From Euryodendron excelsum (taxonomy: Eukaryota > Streptophyta > Magnoliopsida > Ericales > Pentaphylacaceae): a DNA stretch of 64,000 bases. Below are positions 62,386-64,000 of this stretch, one piece after another (the stretch's first letter is position 1; each line of letters opens with the position of its first letter). The notes beneath the pieces were generated by a model. It worked only from the letters and a program-made list of their open reading frames with translations. It searched no databases and had not been told where the DNA came from. The position numbers were made by a program, and so were the translations under genes. The stretch lies in the NCBI GenBank assembly GCA_033060915.1, contig CM065384.1:30278501-30342500 (forward strand), read 5' to 3'.

Positions 62386-62923
62386 ACTATATAACGAAAA
62401 AACTGGAGCTGCTAACCCTAACCCAGACAAAAAAAATTCTGCTCAAATCCAAAGGTCATTGATTATTGAGTCCTACTTATGTTCAACCATGGGGCTATAT
62501 TATATGTTTGCACCGTCCAAATGTTTACGTAGTTGATATATTAGGAGGTCGATCAAATGAAACGTAGAAGCTGGAAATTTTTAGTGATGAAAAACAATGA
62601 GTACCTAGCTAAAGCCACAGGGAGCCTAAAGAATTTAATTAACAGTTACTTTTCAACAATCTCAGGAGTTCAGCGTAATGCTAAAAATGTTATGCAATTG
62701 AAAGGCAAAAATAATGGGAAAATAAGACAAGCAATGGCAAAGCTGAAACATAAGAGTTCGATATGTGGTTTACCTATCAAGTAGGCTATGTCCACGGGCA
62801 AAGACGGTAATTAGATTCCATTCCCACTAAAAATGAAGGAGATCACAAGGGAAGAAGCCACAAGTATCATACCCAAAACCCTAAAGAGAATACAAAAAAC
62901 AACAACCTAAACCCTCTCAACGA
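60709..62923. other. Intergenic region, no supported gene
   Basis: A segment at about 60790-61270 (with AACCCTAGCTTGAAATC and CTTATTTATAGGAGAAACTT) has the feel of an LTR fragment in antisense, but no partner copy or polyprotein is present. A direct repeat of AATTATCAAAAATGGTA lies at 61279-61321. The (AG)30 microsatellite is listed separately. Confidence 0.35.
62325..62384. repeat. (AG)30 microsatellite
   Basis: Sixty bases of perfect AG dinucleotide, the longest perfect microsatellite in the window. Confidence 0.97.
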
Positions 62924-62932
62924 ATACATCAA

Positions 62933-63071
62933 GAAAAATGCTAGTCACATCAGTCGCCAGCTGATGGCGATTACCTCAGTTGGGGCTTGCTAGTTGAGTG
63001 TGAACCATAACTAAGGTGTCAGCTATCAGCTGGCGACTGATGAATAGTCGTAACTATGATTAGCACTTCTC
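62933..63071. mobile_element. 139-bp MITE with perfect 9-bp target duplication
   Basis: Flanked by ATACATCAA at 62924-62932 and 63072-63080. The termini are inverted: left GAAAAATGCTAGTCACAT, right (reverse complement) GAGAAGTGCTAATCATAG. A long internal palindrome follows (CATCAGTCGCCAGCTGAT on both arms). The 9-bp duplication fits Mutator-like elements. It shares the motif CAGCTGAT with the palindromes at 16238 and 17320. Confidence 0.85.
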
Positions 63072-63080
63072 ATACATCAA

Positions 63081-64000
63081 ACTTCTCTGTTTTGTCTCTC
63101 TCACCGCAGACAAATTCCTAGTACAGTACCGTACTGTATTGTTTTTTAGAGGCAACCATTTTTCCGATCCTTTCCAGCCAGAAAACCTCTAAAATAAATT
63201 CTCATAAAAAATAATGTAAAATAGGAGACCCAAAAAATACAAAAATTAAATTGGAGACAAATTAACCCCACAAAATAGCTAACAGGTGAAGATGTCTTAA
63301 AGAAAGTTTTCAATGGTACTGGTTCAAAAAGTTGAGTAAATAATACAAGATTATATTTGAAAATTGGTATAAGGGTAGCACCAAGTGTTGTTTAATGGAG
63401 CTTGCATGATTTTTCTTGTCTTGATCTTTTTTATTGGAATGAGCTACTGGATTACATTGCTTCTTGATTTAGTTAGGTTGAACTAGAGTATATCTACATC
63501 TAAAACCAATCACAGTGTGGTTTTGTAATTAAGTTCTATAAGGATGGGGTACTAGGAGTTCTATGTGTATATTACCTTAATATTGATTTACGTTATATAT
63601 ATATATATATATATTAAATTGGATGCTACAATAACTGCAACTGATCATAACCAGGTGCCAGATAATTAGATCCTGGTCGTTCTAGAGGTAATGTTTAGAA
63701 CATTAACAATTTATTTTGTCGTCAGTATAACTTCATACATGGCTGGAAATTTGTAACTGAAGAAGTCATACTTCTTAAACTTATACTTCCATGTGTGAAT
63801 CAATTGATGCAGCAATAGAGGCTGAAGTTCTCGGTAAAAATAGTATTTCGTGCTTTCCCAACTGAGGACAATTTTAGGGAATGAACAAAGAAACACGATG
63901 CATGTTCGCACTCATCATCAAGACTTCAGTCAGATCTTGGAAGTTAAAAGGTAATATTATGATTACATTGTAAAATGTAATTACAAGTTCCCAACTTTGT
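63081..64000. other. Terminal intergenic region
   Basis: AT-rich, with a TA microsatellite at about 63595-63614. No coding region, RNA gene or mobile element is recognised. Confidence 0.5.

Noticed and set aside
1..64000. CRISPR array, bacterial operon or plasmid functions
   Set aside because: No regularly spaced short repeats with unique spacers; tandem repeats here are direct, adjacent and of plant type; the genes have spliceosomal introns.

Overview
This is plant nuclear DNA, most likely from an angiosperm and probably a dicot. It is AT-rich, its genes are split by GT-AG introns, and its intergenic space is filled with plant transposon families. All three recognisable host genes lie on the + strand, and each belongs to a family known from land plants. 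The species cannot be read from the sequence. I see no bacterial operons, CRISPR arrays or viral genomes.

Layout. Positions 1-11826 hold the 3' three-quarters or so of a large CCCH zinc-finger / RS-rich RNA-binding protein gene (AtC3H38-like). Its upstream exons lie off the left edge. Its 5.5-kb intron (1765-7290) carries an L1-type LINE remnant, two short inverted-repeat elements and an unexplained GC-richer block. Positions 11827-20000 are the 3' leader and intergenic space. They hold a small hAT-like MITE, a 1.1-kb tandem duplication with nested palindromes, and an RTE-type LINE remnant. Positions 20100-31593 hold a gene for a nuclear-looking HAD/FCP1-like (NIF-domain) protein, with its 5' leader from about 20.1 kb and its ATG at 23840. 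The first motif of the HAD domain reads D-V-N-G rather than D-x-D, and the domain is split by a 4.6-kb intron. The leader intron holds a hAT MITE with a perfect 8-bp target duplication and a 258-bp tandem duplication. Positions 31594-38599 are gene-free, with a 978-bp Mutator-like inverted-repeat element and a roughly 90-bp minisatellite.

Positions 38600-50395 are one old, defective Ty3/gypsy Athila-type LTR retrotransposon in minus orientation. It has LTRs of about 1.36 and 1.42 kb, a tRNA-Asp-like primer site, and gag, protease, RT, RNase H and integrase remnants. Catalytic Asp-to-Asn changes are visible in both RT and integrase. Positions 53605-58687 hold a complete LONGIFOLIA (LNG/TRM1-2) gene of five coding exons (1099 codons plus stop), preceded by a leader that probably contains its own intron. 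Positions 58688-64000 hold no supported gene, only microsatellites, a SINE-like fragment and a 139-bp MITE with a perfect 9-bp target duplication.

The three genes have no obvious joint function: one is RNA/chromatin-related, one is a HAD-fold protein and one is a microtubule-associated regulator of organ elongation. The novelty here lies in transposon structure and the altered HAD motif. I found no convincing new multi-gene system.
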